A stretch of DNA of 64,000 nt from Salinivenus lutea (GTDB lineage Bacteria; Bacteroidota; Rhodothermia; Rhodothermales; Salinibacteraceae), in NCBI GenBank assembly GCA_002894685.1, contig NCRC01000009.1, forward strand, positions 1-64,000. Direction: 5' to 3'. This document shows, piece by piece, positions 63,716 to 64,000 of the stretch. The stretch's first letter is position 1; each line of letters begins with the position of its first letter. The position numbers and the translations under genes are program-made. The notes under the pieces were generated by a model, which made no database searches, had not been told where the DNA came from, and saw nothing but the letters and a program-made list of their open reading frames with translations.

Positions 63716-64000
63716 TTAGTCGGCTGAGTCTGCGTCCTCGTACCCAGCGTAGATGCCCTCACAGATGCGGGACAGGTGCCGAAGGTCGCGGTCCGAGACA
63801 CGCCCCCCGAACCACTCCTGCACCCCCTGAATTGCGGGATGCATGTCATCGAGCACCTGAATGCCCTTCTCCGTGATGGTGTGGATGCGCATGCGGCGGT
63901 CCTCTTCGCTTCGGGACCGTCGGACCAACCCCCGCCCCACCAGCTTGTCGATGAGGCGCGTCACGTCCGGCGACGGGTCAATCATCCGCTCGATGATCTC
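63716..64000 (-). CDS. MarR family transcriptional regulator, 5' end outside the window
   Basis: The C-terminal 94 residues of a MarR-type winged-helix regulator. Seen are the recognition helix (SPDVTRLIDKLVGRGLVRR), the beta-hairpin wing (RSRSEEDRRMRIHTITEKG) and the C-terminal dimerisation helix. The start of the gene, including the first helices and any promoter, lies beyond base 64000. It is in the same direction as the NTF2-like gene, which may be a target or cotranscribed. Confidence 0.88.
   Translation of the reverse strand, partial: EIIERMIDPSPDVTRLIDKLVGRGLVRRSRSEEDRRMRIHTITEKGIQVLDDMHPAIQGVQEWFGGRVSDRDLRHLSRICEGIYAGYEDADSAD

Noticed and set aside
1-64000. tRNA, rRNA, CRISPR array, insertion sequence or phage genes
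   Set aside because: I looked for cloverleaf signatures, regular spaced repeats, transposase motifs and integrases and found none by eye; a covariance-model search would be decisive for RNAs.

Overview
The window is a GC-rich chromosomal segment from an extremely halophilic member of the Bacteroidota/Rhodothermota, most likely Salinibacter or a close relative. The evidence is the strongly acidic predicted proteins (IcmF, DnaE, ACS and the ExbD proteins are rich in Asp/Glu). Lineage-typical families are also present: DUF4837, DUF4296, DUF4293, DUF3078, the DUF5103 type IX secretion plug family and a small Hc1/histone-H1-like protein. A complete Mrp-type Na+/H+ antiporter operon fits the same picture. 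Genes are tightly packed on both strands. I see no rRNA, tRNA, CRISPR array, insertion sequence or prophage. The species assignment is an inference from gene content.

Layout. 1-3.8 kb: trpB-trpA and two small lipoproteins. 3.8-9.4 kb: RecQ helicase, a family 2 glycosyltransferase, an EamA transporter, a DUF4293 membrane protein and an isocitrate-dehydrogenase-type enzyme. 9.4-11.8 kb: an ExbB / small membrane protein / ExbD / ExbD energy-transduction operon with a near-consensus sigma-70 promoter and a clear terminator. 12-17.5 kb: an S41 protease, a PolX-type protein whose polymerase site looks broken, and a divergent penicillin-acylase relative. 17.5-26.8 kb: acetyl-CoA synthetase, a PabB-PabC fusion, the fused coenzyme-B12 mutase IcmF (with a palindromic repeat read in frame in a linker), an NDUFA9-like reductase and a phosphopantetheinyl transferase. 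26.8-32.9 kb: seven Mrp antiporter genes in the order F-G-A-B-C-D-E. 33-43.6 kb: superoxide dismutase, a saccharopine-dehydrogenase-like protein, an outer-membrane-type protein, an M14 peptidase, a cold-shock protein, a T9SS-plug-family lipoprotein, a membrane/metallopeptidase/TPR protein, DUF3078, a histone-H1-like protein and an ArgB-like kinase relative. 43.8-52.9 kb: DnaE, a glutamine amidotransferase, a SWIM protein, a lipid kinase, a class III nucleotide cyclase with an AhpD-like partner, an Smr protein and a C26 peptidase. 52.9-64 kb: a lytic-transglycosylase-like protein, DnaG preceded by a 49-residue lipoprotein, DapD, an SLC13 permease, an alcohol dehydrogenase, a methyltransferase, a GalT-type enzyme, an NTF2-like protein and a MarR regulator cut by the window end.

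No large undescribed multi-gene system stands out. The most unusual signals are smaller. A palindromic repeat is carried in frame inside icmF. Several enzyme relatives have lost expected catalytic residues (PolX, penicillin acylase, ArgB-like), and TrpA has Glu where its catalytic Asp is expected. A short lipoprotein gene lies before dnaG, with a perfect dyad centred on its -10 element. A polytopic protein combines membrane, gluzincin and TPR segments. Several promoters match the E. coli-type -35/-10 pattern rather than the -33/-7 pattern described for Bacteroidota.
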